This document shows, in pieces, positions 36,372 to 50,086 of a stretch of DNA of 64,000 nucleotides (position 1 is the first letter of the stretch; each line of letters begins with the position of its first letter). The notes beneath the pieces were generated by a model. That model searched no databases and was not told where the DNA came from. It saw only the letters and a list, made by a program, of their open reading frames with translations. The stretch is from Ifrita kowaldi (Eukaryota; Chordata; Aves; Passeriformes; Cinclosomatidae), in NCBI GenBank assembly GCA_013398055.1, contig VZRS01007670.1, positions 434,001-498,000 on the forward strand. The letters run 5' to 3'. The translations under genes and the position numbers were made by a program.

Positions 36372-38490
36372 ACTGCAGCTCAGCATACCACTGAGCACAA
36401 AAAGCTGCTCCATTTGTTCTGCTTTTGGCTGGTGAAAAATGTTATGTCATGCTTTTGGCTAGTTTCAGTGAGTATTATATCAGGTATAACAGTTCAGTTA
36501 GATATTTGTAAGACTGGGTGTATTCATAAGGGATAGAAAACGGTTATCATAGCTAATCTGGTAAGTGTTCCCCTCAGTAAACCATTTCCCACACACGAAG
36601 GACAAAATTTAAGTTCTGAACTAATAAGCCCTTAAGAGATAGAGTCCCTACTAATTATAATTTCCAGTGCTGCTTTTTTTTTTATTATTCCTTTGTAGTC
36701 TCAGTAACCATTTTAACACCTTGTCAGGCATTCAGGAACTTCCATCTGTGCAGCCTAGTGCATTTGTGAAATAAACCCATCTGTACAGCTGATTAAAAGT
36801 TGGATGTAGGCCATGTTTTGTCTTTATCCTGAAAGAAACAGTATTGCTGCAGCAGTTGTTGATGTAGGGTCTGAATACCAGAGTGGAATGAATAAGGCTA
36901 ATGGAGCAAAATAGCTTTTAGTGTTTTCATTTGTATTTAATAATTGTTTAAAATAAAATCAGAACAAATTAACTGTGACAAGCAAGACCAATTAGAAAGG
37001 CTGCAGAGTTCAAATCTGCAGTTAGATGCAGGAAGGAACCCTAGAATCACTGTCATTTCAAGTATGAGTTAACACAAGGTGAATCCAAGCAGATAGCAAC
37101 TTCATGTTCTCTTCTTACTCTTCTACAAACACACAAATTTATTCTGAGAGTGCGTGTATGTGTTTTTCATTGCTATGATACTCAATTTTCAATTGCACAT
37201 TGTTAGAAAGGTGGAGGAACAGATGCAGAATTCCTTACCTACAAACTAGGTCAGTGGGATAACTGCATCTGACTACTTGATTTGCATTCATATTTTGTAG
37301 TCAGAGATACCATCTCTCATATTTCTGTTCATAATCTAAATGCCATTGCTAAAAGTTTTATGGGTACAAAGCTGTATCTTCAAAAGGTTTTAAGAAGCAT
37401 CTCTTCTTTAGAAAAACAAAAAGAAGCAACAAAAACCCACCCAGTCTAGCAGGTTGCTCAAAATTTCACATGAGAAGACATGAACAGGGAGTGAATTAAC
37501 CTCTCACAAATCTCATGGGCATGTGGTAAAGAAAAAAGAAGAAGGGAGTTTAAGAGAATGGGAATCTTTGTCTTGTGGGTTTTTTTGTATCCTCAGGACA
37601 ATTGTTATCACACATCTTCCTCCTCTAGCACAGAAATGCACAACTACTTTTTGATATCATGAGACATCTAGCAGAATTGCTTCAGCACTGAGCTATTATA
37701 TAAATAAAATAATGAAATATGTTCTGATCTATGGATCTATAAGCTGATATTAATGCAAGCAAATAAATCAGATGGCACAGCACCACACAAATGTGCTAGG
37801 TCATATTTTACTGGTGCAATGCCAAACACCTATTCCATCAGCATTGCATAAATGTGTCTTTGCTGCGGATTGTTCCAAGGGTATGTCAGACAATGCTTTC
37901 TCAAGGATGTATGTCATGTGTTCATTGGTGTTGTGTGAGCATGATCATCAATTCTCTCTAAATTACAGGGGGTATAATATAGCCATAAAATAGGATCCAT
38001 CACTGCATGTTCAATGTCTCCTGCCAATGAGACCCTCCAATCCTGTCACACCAGTAAAGAATATCATGTTGTATCATATATGAAAACACATCTGAACTTC
38101 CTTAGCTGTGAGTTAGGTCTGTTGCCCTTTGTTCCGACATAGGTATAGGACTCCTAGCTATTTGCAAGGATTTCCAAAGCCTGTAAAGGGAGAGTTTTGG
38201 GGTTTTTTTCTGAAGTTACATGCAACTTAAAATAGAACATGACCTTAGGTTTTTAGGTGAGAAATATGGAGGATTTTAGCTAGCTAAAGATGCCTACAAT
38301 ACTGCATCAAATGCTATAACTCATAAACTACAGCTACACAGTGTTTTATACTGCTAAAAAGAAAAAAAAAAGGAGGAGCGGGGTTTTTTTTTGCTTTTCT
38401 TGAGTCAGTTACAGTAATTAACAGAAACACAGGACCTTAATTATAATGTAGATGCAGCTGATAATTATATTTGCTAGCACTGTCATATAT

Positions 38491-38538
38491 TCAAAAACAA
38501 AACAAACAAACAAAAAACAAAACAAAAACCAAACAAAA
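38491..38538. repeat. (CAAA/CAAAA)n simple repeat
   Basis: A C/A-only stretch of CAAA, CAAAA and CAAAAA units. Confidence 0.88.
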
Positions 38539-41500
38539 AGGCGAAACCTCAGATCCCAGAGTAATGCTAGAAAGGAAGAAAAAACCCAGATGTTCCAATG
38601 AAAGAATAATATAGGTGGGGTTTATTCAAACAACCAAGGTAAATAATTGTTTAAATATTTAAACTAACCTCCTTAGGTCTTTCCTAAGGTGTTTATTCTT
38701 AAGTAGAGGAAGGTGGGTTTGTTTCTTGTTGTTGTTGAAGTTGAAAAGTGAAAACATGTTTAATCTTGGGATGGGAAATGACAACTATAATTATACACTG
38801 CAGAATTGCTGCCCACTGAGTACTGTTTTGTTGAATACGGTTCACTTTTGGTGATAATAACAATACGTCATTTGGTGAATTGTGAATTCCCGCAAGGCAT
38901 TTATGATACAACCCAGGAGCTGAATAAATCCCAAATGCTGGTGTCTGACTTAAACTAGATAAATGCAGCTGCTTCCTATATAGGACAAATGTCACTAAAA
39001 TATTTTTAAAATACTGTGCTTGAAATTTCAGTTTCAGGTTGTCCAGTTAAATTGGCTTGAATGAGCTTATTTTTTTTTTTTCTCACCCAAGGCATAGTAA
39101 TGTGCAGGTGAAAAGATGATAGACGTGGTTTTCCTCTCCTTTTCCAAACACATTTTTTGGTCTACATAGCGCTAAACCATCAGCTTTGGGTGTATCATCT
39201 TTCCTTTCTCACAGGTGCAAAGGGCAATTCATTCAGGTATAATCTAATAATTACCATTATTTGAGGAAATTTTCCTTAAAGTCAAGGTACATGCCTGGTG
39301 AGTCATATTCTGGTTTCTTAATAGGCTAGTAGCAGAAAGCTTTCTCATTCTGTGTGGATTGAATGACTAAAGGTGCTTCAGGGAAGTACTGTACTGAAGA
39401 CAACAGAAAGAATTAATTTAAGCAATGTCATATGTAAATCCCTGTTGCCTTTTCACACCAGAATGTTAATTCTAGGGATATGACCCCACTGGAGTTTGTG
39501 TCAGTCTCAGACAGGATAATACAGAGGCATAGCACAACTGAGGGAATAACTTTTAGATTTGAATAATGCTGACTTCAATATGATAGTGACAAATTCACCA
39601 GTGGTTTACACTGGTGTAACATAGGATGTCATTTGGGTTATAAATTGTATAATAAAGAGAAGAACTTCTCTCATTGTTTTTGCATGAAAGATAAGGTATT
39701 TTTATATACAGTCTTATTTATGCAGTGTAGTATCAAATCAAGCTGAATGTGGTAAAAGGTTTTGGGCGTCATGTTTGCAGTCAACAAATTCAAGGGACTA
39801 AAGCTTAACATTTATGTTTGCCTCCCCCGATATATTTCCTGACCAGACATCTTTTTCAGCCAAACTGTTCGCGCAGCTGATCCAAACTCATTAATGTAAC
39901 AGTATTTCAGCAAAAGTCATGCTGATAGCTATTGGTTCCTTAGAGCCTGGATCCAGAAGGCATATAGAAACAGAGTGAATTGACAATCTTGGCTTTGAAT
40001 GCAATACACTCATAAATATTTTAAAAATGTTTTAGAGATTTTTGCCTGTGCTTTGAGTGATCAAGATTATATGGTATTTGATAAGGTTGCTAGGAGATTT
40101 ACTTTTTTGTTGTATGTTTATTTCTCACAACAAGTTACAAATTAGATGACACTTACTAACAATGTGTTTATTGTATCTTACAAAGTCGTGGTGTTACACT
40201 AAACTTATCACACAATTTCATTGACTACAACTGACATCTGTAGTTATGACAATTAATATATCACTCCATGGTATAGTTTGAGTACAATGAAGTGAGAGAC
40301 TTTTTTTGGAACTAGGAAAAAAAATCTTGAACAAGAAAAGTTGCAAAGTGTACCAGCCCAAGGAGCAAAGTGTAGACATGGTCAGACATGAGAAGACTCG
40401 TCAGAGAACTAGGGGAACCAAGAATCTGCCCATCTGTAGGATATGATTTGGGAATGCTATTGGTCTGGACAATTTTTTCCTCCTGTGATTCATCTACCTC
40501 ATAGATTCATATAATTAGATGGAGTTTAAAAAGAAGAAAAGGGAGGATCCTGAGCTGTAGCAGCCACAGAGAGGAGGTAGGATAAAATAGATAAGAACCA
40601 AGGCACATCTAAGCAGCATCTCAAAGAGAGAGTAGTGGGTGAAATTCCCCAAGATACCTGTTATCTGACATAACTGTATCAGGCTTGTAGGGTAGTTCTT
40701 AGTCATCAAAAAACTCATCATCCCTAAATGAATAACAAACAAAAAACAAAACAAAATGCAGGTAGAGCCCAATGGCAGGAGCTAGACAGCTTGACAAAGA
40801 CTGCAAAAGAGAAGTGAAAGTGAATGGCTTGAGACCTCCTGAAAATACCTTGGTACATTGAACAAATAGCCATGGGCTATATACCATACATATTCAGAGA
40901 AGCACCTTGTAACGTGTTTAAAACCCACTGAAGCAGGCATCTAAAAAGCGTTCTTCAAACTTTTCTAGATTAGACTTTTATCAGTGATTCCTCACACTGA
41001 TAACTCTCTGGATTTTTTTGGGTCATGCAACTTGTTTTGCATCAAAATTACATCACAGTAAATTCAATCTCGTGTGTACTCTGTGGTGTTTTAAAACAGT
41101 TAAAAAATTCAACCTTCTCATTGGTTTATATTAATCTCAAAAAATAAAGATGGTGAGTTAGTGTTGAAATACGTTATTTTGCAAGCAAATACAATTTGTA
41201 GTTGAAAATGATTTGTCTTTATCTTGAATATTATTATTAGGGAAGGGACATGTGGAGCTTTTAGAAAATACAGAATTTCTTTCTTCTGCAGGTGTTTTCC
41301 TGCCCCTAAAGGGGGATTAAAGCAGAGACTCTGACCACCTTTTGTGTTGTATTAGTAAGTGTTCCTACTGTGCTTTCCAAGTTGTTTAATGGACACACAA
41401 TTCATCAGCTGGATGCAAAAGTTTCCATGACTCTTGTATTATGGTATTAAACTGTTTTTGTTTGAAATGGTTTAATTGAAATTAGTGCTTGGAGCAATTC

Positions 41501-44179
41501 TGAGCAGCAGTTATTCTTTGCAGCAGTTTACCCGGTCTTTAGATTCTTCTTTTTTTTTTTTTTTTTTAAATTTATTGTTGTGTTCTCAGGGTATATTTCT
41601 CTTGAAAGACATGGTTTGGCTGCAGAAACTATATGTTAAAATAACACCTCATTTAAACTAATCTCAGAGGGTGAGACCGTATTTGAAATACTAATGTACA
41701 GAGTAGCTACATGTGGTTTATAGGTCAAAGTATAATGGTGTGAGCATTTTTTGATTGGTACAAATTCTAACCACAGTTTTCCACTTGGCTCCAAGAATCC
41801 CATGCACTTGGGGAAAAATAATAATGTGGTTTTTAACGATGCCAAAGTACTTCAGGATATTGCTTCCCCAAATATTAATTCTTCTGTGCAAGTTCCACTT
41901 TCCTCTTAGTGCTGCCCCCAATTAAAGCTTTAAGCACTTAACCTGTAGTTGTGAAAAAAGTAGTTTATGATGGGTGTAATCTTATTCCCAGAGGTCTAAT
42001 TATCTCAGTTGGTTCCCAATTAATCCATGAAGTTGTTAAGTCTTCCTTTTAATTAGATCTGTTCTTCTTGAAGAACAGTTTTATTTTTCATATTTCACTT
42101 TATTATTTCCTTCACTGGAACCCTGCAGGGTGGGAAATCTACTTTGAAATGTTCTTATTTGTTTGATTGCTGGTTGATGCTTAATGAAGATGATGATCTT
42201 TACCCTCAGTTTGCATTAAAGTTCAGTTTGGAGATTGGAATACAAGTCCTTTAAGCATGAAAATTAAATGTAAATATGTACCAAGTGAGAGAGTGAAGAC
42301 TTCCTTTGTTCTAAAGCCACTATTTGATTTTTTTTTTTTTCATGTTAAGGCATAATTATCTTTGATCCAATCTCACAAAACTGAAATTGAGGTGATCCTA
42401 AACACATTCGGAATTAAAATTTTACTGAGTTTAGAGTAGTTTTTTTGTTTTACTTTTTTTTTAAATTTCATTAATGGATATATTTAAGAAGATGCATATA
42501 TGAGGAAGCTGGATATAAAGTCTTATTTGCCTTCTCACTTTCACCTGTGAAAAAATCTTTTTGTATAACAGGAATTTACAGACAGGAATAGAAGCTGCAT
42601 TAAGTAGTTACAAAAAACCCCCAGTAAATGGAATATTATCTGAAGACTGTTGGGAATTCCACTTACCCCTCCACTTCTGTGTCAGCTCTGCATGATAGAA
42701 AGCTATATTGGTTTATCTGACAGTGTCCTTTCCTCTGTTGTGTCTCAGTGATATTCCCTTGCCGTATTCCATCAAAAAATCAGTTTACCCCCGGGAATGG
42801 TGACTCACTTCTAGGAAAAAATGATCATGTGTTCTTCTTAACTGTGGAATTTAACCAATCAATGAAACTCCATTCAATAAATGTGTTATACAGTTTCACT
42901 GACCAAAATGTTTTCTTCCTGTGATATGCAATTCTGTTTTAAAATCTGCATCTTTTTGCTGTTTATTTTTGTATTAATTTTGCAGATAGTGAAATAACAG
43001 TTCAGAATTCACCATACCATTTAGGGATTACTCAATAATCAGTTAGTATTCTTCATGCATATATTGTAAAGTTCATGGAAGAAAGCAGTATTCATTAAGA
43101 CAAGAACAAAAATAATAACCACTCATCTCCACAAACATGCATTTTAATGAAATTACATAGCCTACATAAATGAGAATGGGTAATAATTGTAGAGAGGTGA
43201 GGCTGTGACATATTTTCTACAGTAATTGGTGGTAGCATAGTGTAGCGGTGAAGAAATCATCAGTTTGTGGTTCTAGGAGGAAAAATATATAAAAATACTG
43301 GGCTATCACATGCCTGGCTGCTAAGACATCTATTTCTTCCATCAATAACTAAGAACTATGAAAATCATTTATAATTCCCTCAGATTTCATTGTATCCCTT
43401 TTGACCTCAAACTTTGCAGAGATGCTTTGTCAGATGTTGTTCATAAAGAGAAGGTGATGGTGTTTAGGATACTAAAGAGAACAGCAAGGAAGAGACAAGG
43501 AATATGCATTGTCTCCTTCCTGACCTCTGGATATTAGTTAAAAAGTGGAAGTCTGAAGGATTGTTTCAGCTCTTCAACTTTTGTGTAGGTCTGTGACCAA
43601 GGTTTTTCATACCTAAGCTGTTCAAATCTTTTGCTGTAGAGCAATATGGGTAGAAAAAGCTTGGCATTTACAGTCTAAGAACTTACCTCACTGATGTTTT
43701 TTTCTTTCTCTTGCAAGTGTGGTAAGCAGACAAGTGTCACATGTGACTTTCCTTCCACCACCACCTTAGACTGAAGCAACTGATGCTGAGGTCTTGACAT
43801 TTAAACCTTATGAATTTTTAGGATTTTGCTGGGTCTGACTCTTTTCTGGTCCTGTGCTGGATGTCCTGGAATACAGGAACTCCTGTTACCATTCACCAGA
43901 ATCGACTGGTGTGGAGCAGTTTGTGCAATTTCAAGCCTCTGCGCTTTGTAAACTAAGTCTTAGTCAGTGAACACCAGCTGTATCTTCATTTCTAAAACTT
44001 GCTTCTGGATTTCTGGCAGTCAAAAACCATTTAGTATGCCTGAACTGTTGGTACCACACTGTTAATTTTATCAGAAGCTGTATGTTACCTGATTTTCCCG
44101 CTAATGTGTACTTAGTTGCACACTCTGCAACTAAAGTAACTTTTTTGTTTCTAAGGGAAATATTTAATAAACACAAAAA

Positions 44180-44200
44180 CAAACAAACAAACAAACAAAA
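44180..44200. repeat. (CAAA)5 microsatellite
   Basis: Five CAAA units following ACACAAAAA. Confidence 0.9.
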
Positions 44201-45833
44201 TGCTTAGGACCAGATGGAACTGTGGCAGGAAATTGAATGTGCTTGTAGCTACCTTTTAGGAGTATAAGTGAGATTGCACACATGTCATTGCTGTGAATTT
44301 GTACCTAAATATTTAAGTTGAAATGGTAGTGAAATGCCCAACGCTTTTTGTGGTTGAACTTCACATGTTCTGGTAGCTGTTCATTTAACCATATTAACTA
44401 TCCTAACATCAGGTGTTTTAATTACAGCTAATGTGTGCAACACAGGCGTACGAATATTTGTCTAACCTAAAGAAAGCTGGTGTTTTAATGGAGATAGCTG
44501 ATGCTGGGCCTTGCTCATACCTAATCCACAGTGTTTATACATTACGGGAGGACCTTCCATCCTTTTCATCTATCCTAATCTTAAACTTTTATCATGATGT
44601 CATGATCTCAGGTCTAGCAGACTAGCAGTGATGCAAAACTCTTTTAGCTAATGCCATTGATGCCCAAAGCAGGTAGGCACAGGGGATGAAGTAGGACCAG
44701 CTGCTACACTTTTTTTCTGCATTAGAAATAATATCTTTACTGATACCCATGAAACTGGAAGTATTGGAGAAATAATAAATTTAGTTTGAGAAAGCACTGT
44801 AGTTTTCTGAGAGAAATCCTTGGCTTCTGCTCCATACAGACAAGGATGTAAATTTGCCAGTGGCTGGCATGACTCTGCCCCTCAGTTATCAGTGCTCCCT
44901 TAAGTAAGTGAAAAGAAAAATCAAGTCCAACCCCAGAGCAGTGATCCATGCAAGCTAAGTGCACTTCAGGGATAATGTGATAAAGCTGAGGTTTTGGCTG
45001 TTGGCAGGTAGATTAAAAGGAAATGAAGAAAATATTAATTTTGTGTAACTAAAAGAATTTATACAAGTGTTTTTAAATCCCCAGATATTTAAAAAATATT
45101 ATTTTGTGGTATATATTATTTCTATTAAGTATGTGAAATTTTTAAGTTGATTTTTATTAAAATGGGGTTCTTAATTATGAAGTCTAACCTCTGAAATTGC
45201 TCAGACAGACCTTTGTTCATTTTGCAGTAATTAGAAAGGCACCATTAGCATCTATGCTGTGAACTTTTCTGTGTAGTTCAAGACACATAGTAGTATAGCC
45301 AATTAAAACAAAAACATTTAAGTGGGTAAGAAAACTATTAAAGCTAATTCATTAGACCTGCATATTTTGGGGTCAGTGGTACAGAACATGCACATCAAAG
45401 CAGAAAAAGCTTGGGTTGCTAATATGCCCCAAACCACTGAAGTGAGCAGCATTGCAGATTGTGAATTTGAGAGATAGGGCAGCCTTAGGGTACTGATTAC
45501 ATTGATGGGGATATGGTAATGACTTAAGTAGCTGTCAGGAGTTAGAGAGACCAAAATCCACAAGGATGTGTGGCTAAGTAACAGATGCCTTTAAAACTCT
45601 TTGGTTTGCTACTGTTCAGTAACTTAGAGCAAAACTTTAATGAGGTGACCTCCACAGTATTTTGCATGTAGATTAGGGTTTTCTTCAATTTTCAAAAGAC
45701 TGGTTTCTTACAGTAGTGGATGAGCTCAGAGAGATCTGATTTTAAGACCTATGTCAGGTCAGAGAGCAGAAAGGAGGGAAGAAGATGATTTTGAGGAATG
45801 CTGAATAATAAATTAATTAAATCAATACAGGGT

Positions 45834-46883
45834 CTATACAATGCCTAATACAAATTCATCTGACAGGAGACACCAGTGATCTAATACAAATTCATCTGAC
45901 AGGAGACACCAGTGATCCTTGAAGGTCTCTTTAAGGTCAATGTTACTCTGGACAAATGTGGTCAGTTGGTCTGATGTCCAGTGGTATTGCAAATATTTCT
46001 GACAACCTGACCAAAACCTGCAGGCCAAGAACCAGTGATAGAAATAGATGGGTCAGCAACTCGAAGTAATCTAGTGACTGAAATCATAATTCGCTTTCAG
46101 AGAAATCTGGGGTTTTTTCACAAAAGTTGCCCATCTAAAAGTTAGGTGCTAGATCAAAACTGTTCATCCAGGGCTGTCTACGGTCAGTGGAGAAAAAGAA
46201 AAATCTCAAGGGAGTAAATAGTGCTGTCCAGGGGTCTATTTTCTGATGTTTGAATTATTTTCTGGAGGATCTTTCTCTGTTGTCTATAAAGGTGGCCTGG
46301 ATGAGCAATTTAAAATGGATATCTAGCTAGTAGAAGGCTAAAATAACAGACTGAGAAAGAGGGGTTAAATAATGATGTACTTGTGACAAATTACCCAGTT
46401 GGTACAGCTGGTTAACTATCTGCCCATATCCTATTCATTTTTCTATATTCCCATACTCCAGTACTTGCAGACCACTTATTAAGTGCATTGAGTCAATGGT
46501 CTTTTTTTCCCCGTGCTGTAGTTCCCACAAATGTTGCACCAATAAAATGGAATTGTGCTACTTGGACAGTATTGTCAGTAGCAGGGCACAAAGTGGTATT
46601 GGCCTCCGGAGAGGTGTGGGCAATCACTGACACCTGACCTCAGTTAAGCTTTATATAAAGTGTTGAAAAGGCCTCATACTGATTATAACAATTCTTTGGG
46701 GATCACCATCCTTCCCTCCTGCAGCTCATGTACAGCTCTTTTAATGAGCAGCTCAGTGATCTTGTCCACAGAGAGGCTGGAAGTGAAGATAGTTGAGAAC
46801 CAATCAGTGATGTGATTAATCACTGTTAACGCAAGAGCAGGGCACTGCTGGCTGTTGGTATGCACTGTTTGATTTGAATGCAT
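45834..46883 (-). pseudogene. Possible decayed coding block, origin unknown
   Basis: Two minus-strand frames look more protein-like than other chance frames here. The 66-codon frame 46883-46683 ends in a balanced, helix-like segment (around SVDKITELLIKRAVHELQEG) and is preceded on the minus strand by a pyrimidine-rich stretch ending CCCCAG, like a splice acceptor. The 64-codon frame 46028-45834 has four Trp and two Cys outside its repeated unit plus the 12-residue duplication. The bases between are broken by stops in every frame. I do not recognise the protein. It could be an old retroelement gene, a processed pseudogene or chance. Confidence 0.2.
45845..45916. repeat. Perfect 36-bp tandem duplication
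   Basis: The 36-base unit at 45845-45880 (starting CTAATACAAATTCATC, ending CACCAGTGAT) is repeated without a mismatch at 45881-45916. Perfect identity implies a recent event or an assembly artefact. Because 36 is a multiple of three, the minus-strand frame at 45834-46028 carries an exact 12-residue repeat (DHWCLLSDEFVL twice). Confidence 0.95.
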
Positions 46884-48151
46884 TTATCTGGGGAGGTGGG
46901 AGTCTCTCTTTATTCTGGCAGAAGCAACCCTGCTGCTTCCGACAGCTGCTGAAATCAGGCATGTTTCATTGCTATTAATTCAATGCAAGAAATAATTATC
47001 ATTGTGCTGAGGTGCTGGACACCTGTTATTCTTTCTTCTCTGAATTCTGAAGTCAAATGAATAAGATTCATGTGCTCTCAGTCAATAAAGTTTTACAACG
47101 TAAATGGTTTTGTCCTGGTCAGAGTTCAGTGCTTTCATTTTACCTTGGAAAATGATGCAGGAGGTATTCAAACTAGCAAGACTGAAGAGTAAATTAAAAA
47201 GTGTGTAGTTCTGCTTTATAACAGATGTGAATAGCTCTCTATGATGATACTCAGTGCGATAAAAATCAAGGATTTGCGTATCATTCTTGCATCTCAAAAT
47301 TACACTGGCTTTTCCCTACTGTTTTTGGCAGAACATTATTAAGATTTTCTTTTGCTTGCTTTGGCTCCCTATTGAAGATGATGGATGGTTACTTCCTTTT
47401 GCTGTCAGCTAGCCAGTGAATAGCCAATTGAAAGGAGAGGGATAAAGGACCAAACCCCTTTCCATTTCACAAAGTCTTAGAATTTTAACTGAGAAGGCAA
47501 GCATTAAATCTATTCCAAATCTATTTAGTGTAGGTTGCCATCCATCACCCTGGTATATGAGTGCCTTCTAAATGAAATAAATGGCAGTAGAGACTGTGTA
47601 GCTGAACAATAGCACTCTTCTTGTTCAAGATAATTAAAAACCCCATCAGGCTCACAAAAGGTTTTTATTGTTTGTGGAATGATTTGCTTTCCCCTCATCC
47701 AAATTATTAAAATACAAATTTTCAGTATTAAGTGCATTTGTATAGTGAAAGGCTTTATTCAGAAATTTGCTCAGTAGAAACTTATTTTTTAGAATTTTTA
47801 GAAATTTGTGACACAAAGATCCCCAAAATTCATAATTTCCAAATTCTTCTGGGAACCTCCTTCATTGCCACCTAGTTTCCAGTTGGTTTTTGGACTCATA
47901 CTTACCATTATAATCTGAATGTACCTATCACAAGGAAGAAATGACGATGATGTTAGGTGTTGGAGTTTTAAATTTATTTTATTTTTATTTAATTGTAGAG
48001 TTTTTATAATAATTTGTGCGAAGGTTACTTAAGACCAAAAGAGACATTTCTTTAATTTGCTAAAAATTTTTATTCCTGTTCTGACATGATTTTGTATAGC
48101 TTGGAAGGTTACGCATTGTTTCCTAAATAATTAGAAGCTGTAAGGTGGTGG

Positions 48152-48196
48152 TTATTATTATTGTTGTTGTTGTTGTTGTCATCGTTGTTGTTGTTG
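48152..48196. repeat. (TTA)n(TTG)n microsatellite, interrupted
   Basis: TTA units pass into TTG units, interrupted once by TCATCG, then resume as TTG. Confidence 0.9.
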
Positions 48197-50062
48197 CAAT
48201 ACTTCTTGTTGGTGTTGTTTTCCTTAAAATAGATGCTGTTAATTTGAATTATTATATAGGTGGCATCTGTACTCTTTACTGACTGTAGAATCTTGGTGAA
48301 GTGAGTGTTCTGTTCATATTTCAGGGGAACATGCAGTTCTGTCTTTCTGCTTTTGGTAGTATGTAAGATAGGGAATATTTGGTTATGCAGATATTTATGG
48401 GGTTTTTTTAATAATTTCAGTTAATTGCTGTTAAACTTTGTATGGTATTAGTGATCTGATCAACACAGGATACACAAAATTTTTCCTATTTCAGGTAGAT
48501 GGTGTCTGTTTTACTACTTATCTGAAGGCTGATTGAACAGTGGCTTTTTTTACTATTTTTCCCCCTTCTTTCTTAAAGAGTGACAGGAAGTGAATGGTGC
48601 AGAAAATTAGTATATAGAAAACGTTTTAGAAATTTAAATAGTTTTTTACATTCTTTGAAGAGAAACTCAAGAATTCCAACTATTCTGAATACACTTAATA
48701 GAAAAGTGAATATAAACACTTAGCAACATGTCTGATGTTTTATGTGTATATGTGATCTGCCTCCAATATTTACTTGCCAGCAACACTTGCTCATTGCTAG
48801 CATTTCTCACATATCTCATGCCCATTTTTTGCTGTTTCTATAGCCATTTAAGGTGTTTTGTGCTCTGTTCTGGTAGTTTAAAAACAGTAAATAATATGAA
48901 ATGTTAATGAAGTACTTAGTAACCATAATAGAATACCTGCTTGCACTTTGATTGACAGTTCATTATATAAAATAAAGTCTCGATCGATAAGTTCCCAGCC
49001 ATTTGTCTGGCATAAGTAAAGACAGACTATTATGATTCCAATATTTCTTAGAATACCAGGAGACGGAGACTGGTAAGTAGCTTGTAGACAAAAACGTGAC
49101 ATATAATGGAACGCAGGCCTGTTGGCATGAAAACTTGAGCATTTATGCACTGCTTAAATAAACTGATTTAGAAAATGGAGATTATAAATATTGTTTGTTT
49201 CTGGATTGCTTGTATTACCCACAGCACCAGTAACCATTGGACCATTGAAAGATAGTTTTTCATATTACAAGGGCAAATAATCAGTGTCACACCAATCTGT
49301 TTTCATAAAGCCTATGTTGTAATGTGTGTATGCCAGCTCTCCTTAGAAGAGGTGCTTAATTCAAATGGCTAAGTCCAAATAAGATGTCTAGCATAACATT
49401 TTCATGATTAAGAAGTTATATTTCCTTTCTGAAAGTAAACTTGGACCCTTGGTCTACTTCCTGATTCTGTCAGTGTGTGATCAAGTTCACAATGCTGTGA
49501 ATCTGCCTGATTGTGATTTTCCTTTAAGATTCTGCTGACTTGGTCATAGTCAAGCCACATTACAGAATAGTAAGTGGCACTTGGACAGCTGATGAGCTTT
49601 GTCTAAAGTGTGGCTTTAGTCTTCATGAAAGATTACAGTATAACATTTAACATATGGTAAAAATTAAGGTTCCAAATTTGAGTGTAGTTTTCAACTCATT
49701 TAATTTTACCAGCTTTTGAAAATGTGTTTCATGTGGCTTAATTTTCAAAATCATCCTCAAATAAGAGCTATTCAGTATATTTTAAACCTGGTGCTTTATG
49801 TAATCATCCAAATATGAATTTTAGAGAATACTGAAAATGTTTCCTCCATGGTCTTGAAAAGTTTTTCCTATTTTTTAAATTTCATTTGACAAATTACCAA
49901 TGGTAATAAGAAAAGCTTGTTTTTGCTTCAGTATATATTCTGGTAAAGTATTATAAATGGGCATTAGAGAAGGATTAGTATCTATTTTTCTTTTTTTTTT
50001 TTTTCTTTTTTGTTGGCAAGGAAGCATTTTGAAAGCAGTATCCTTAGATGGGCAAGTATTCA

Positions 50063-50086
50063 TTTTTTTTGGGGGGGGGGGAGGGG
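50063..50086. repeat. T8-G11 homopolymer pair
   Basis: Eight T are followed by eleven G, one A and four G. Such G runs are prone to sequencing length errors and can form G-rich structures. Confidence 0.88.

Larger units (their letters stand above)
34686..45844. other. A/T-rich non-coding DNA, no gene seen
   Basis: More than 11 kb without a recognisable exon, RNA gene or young transposon. It contains G/T-rich tracts (36303-36371), a CAAA-rich stretch (38491-38538), a T run at 41549-41567 and (CAAA)n at 44180-44200. Frames reach at most 98 codons and have no motifs I recognise. Confidence 0.55.
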
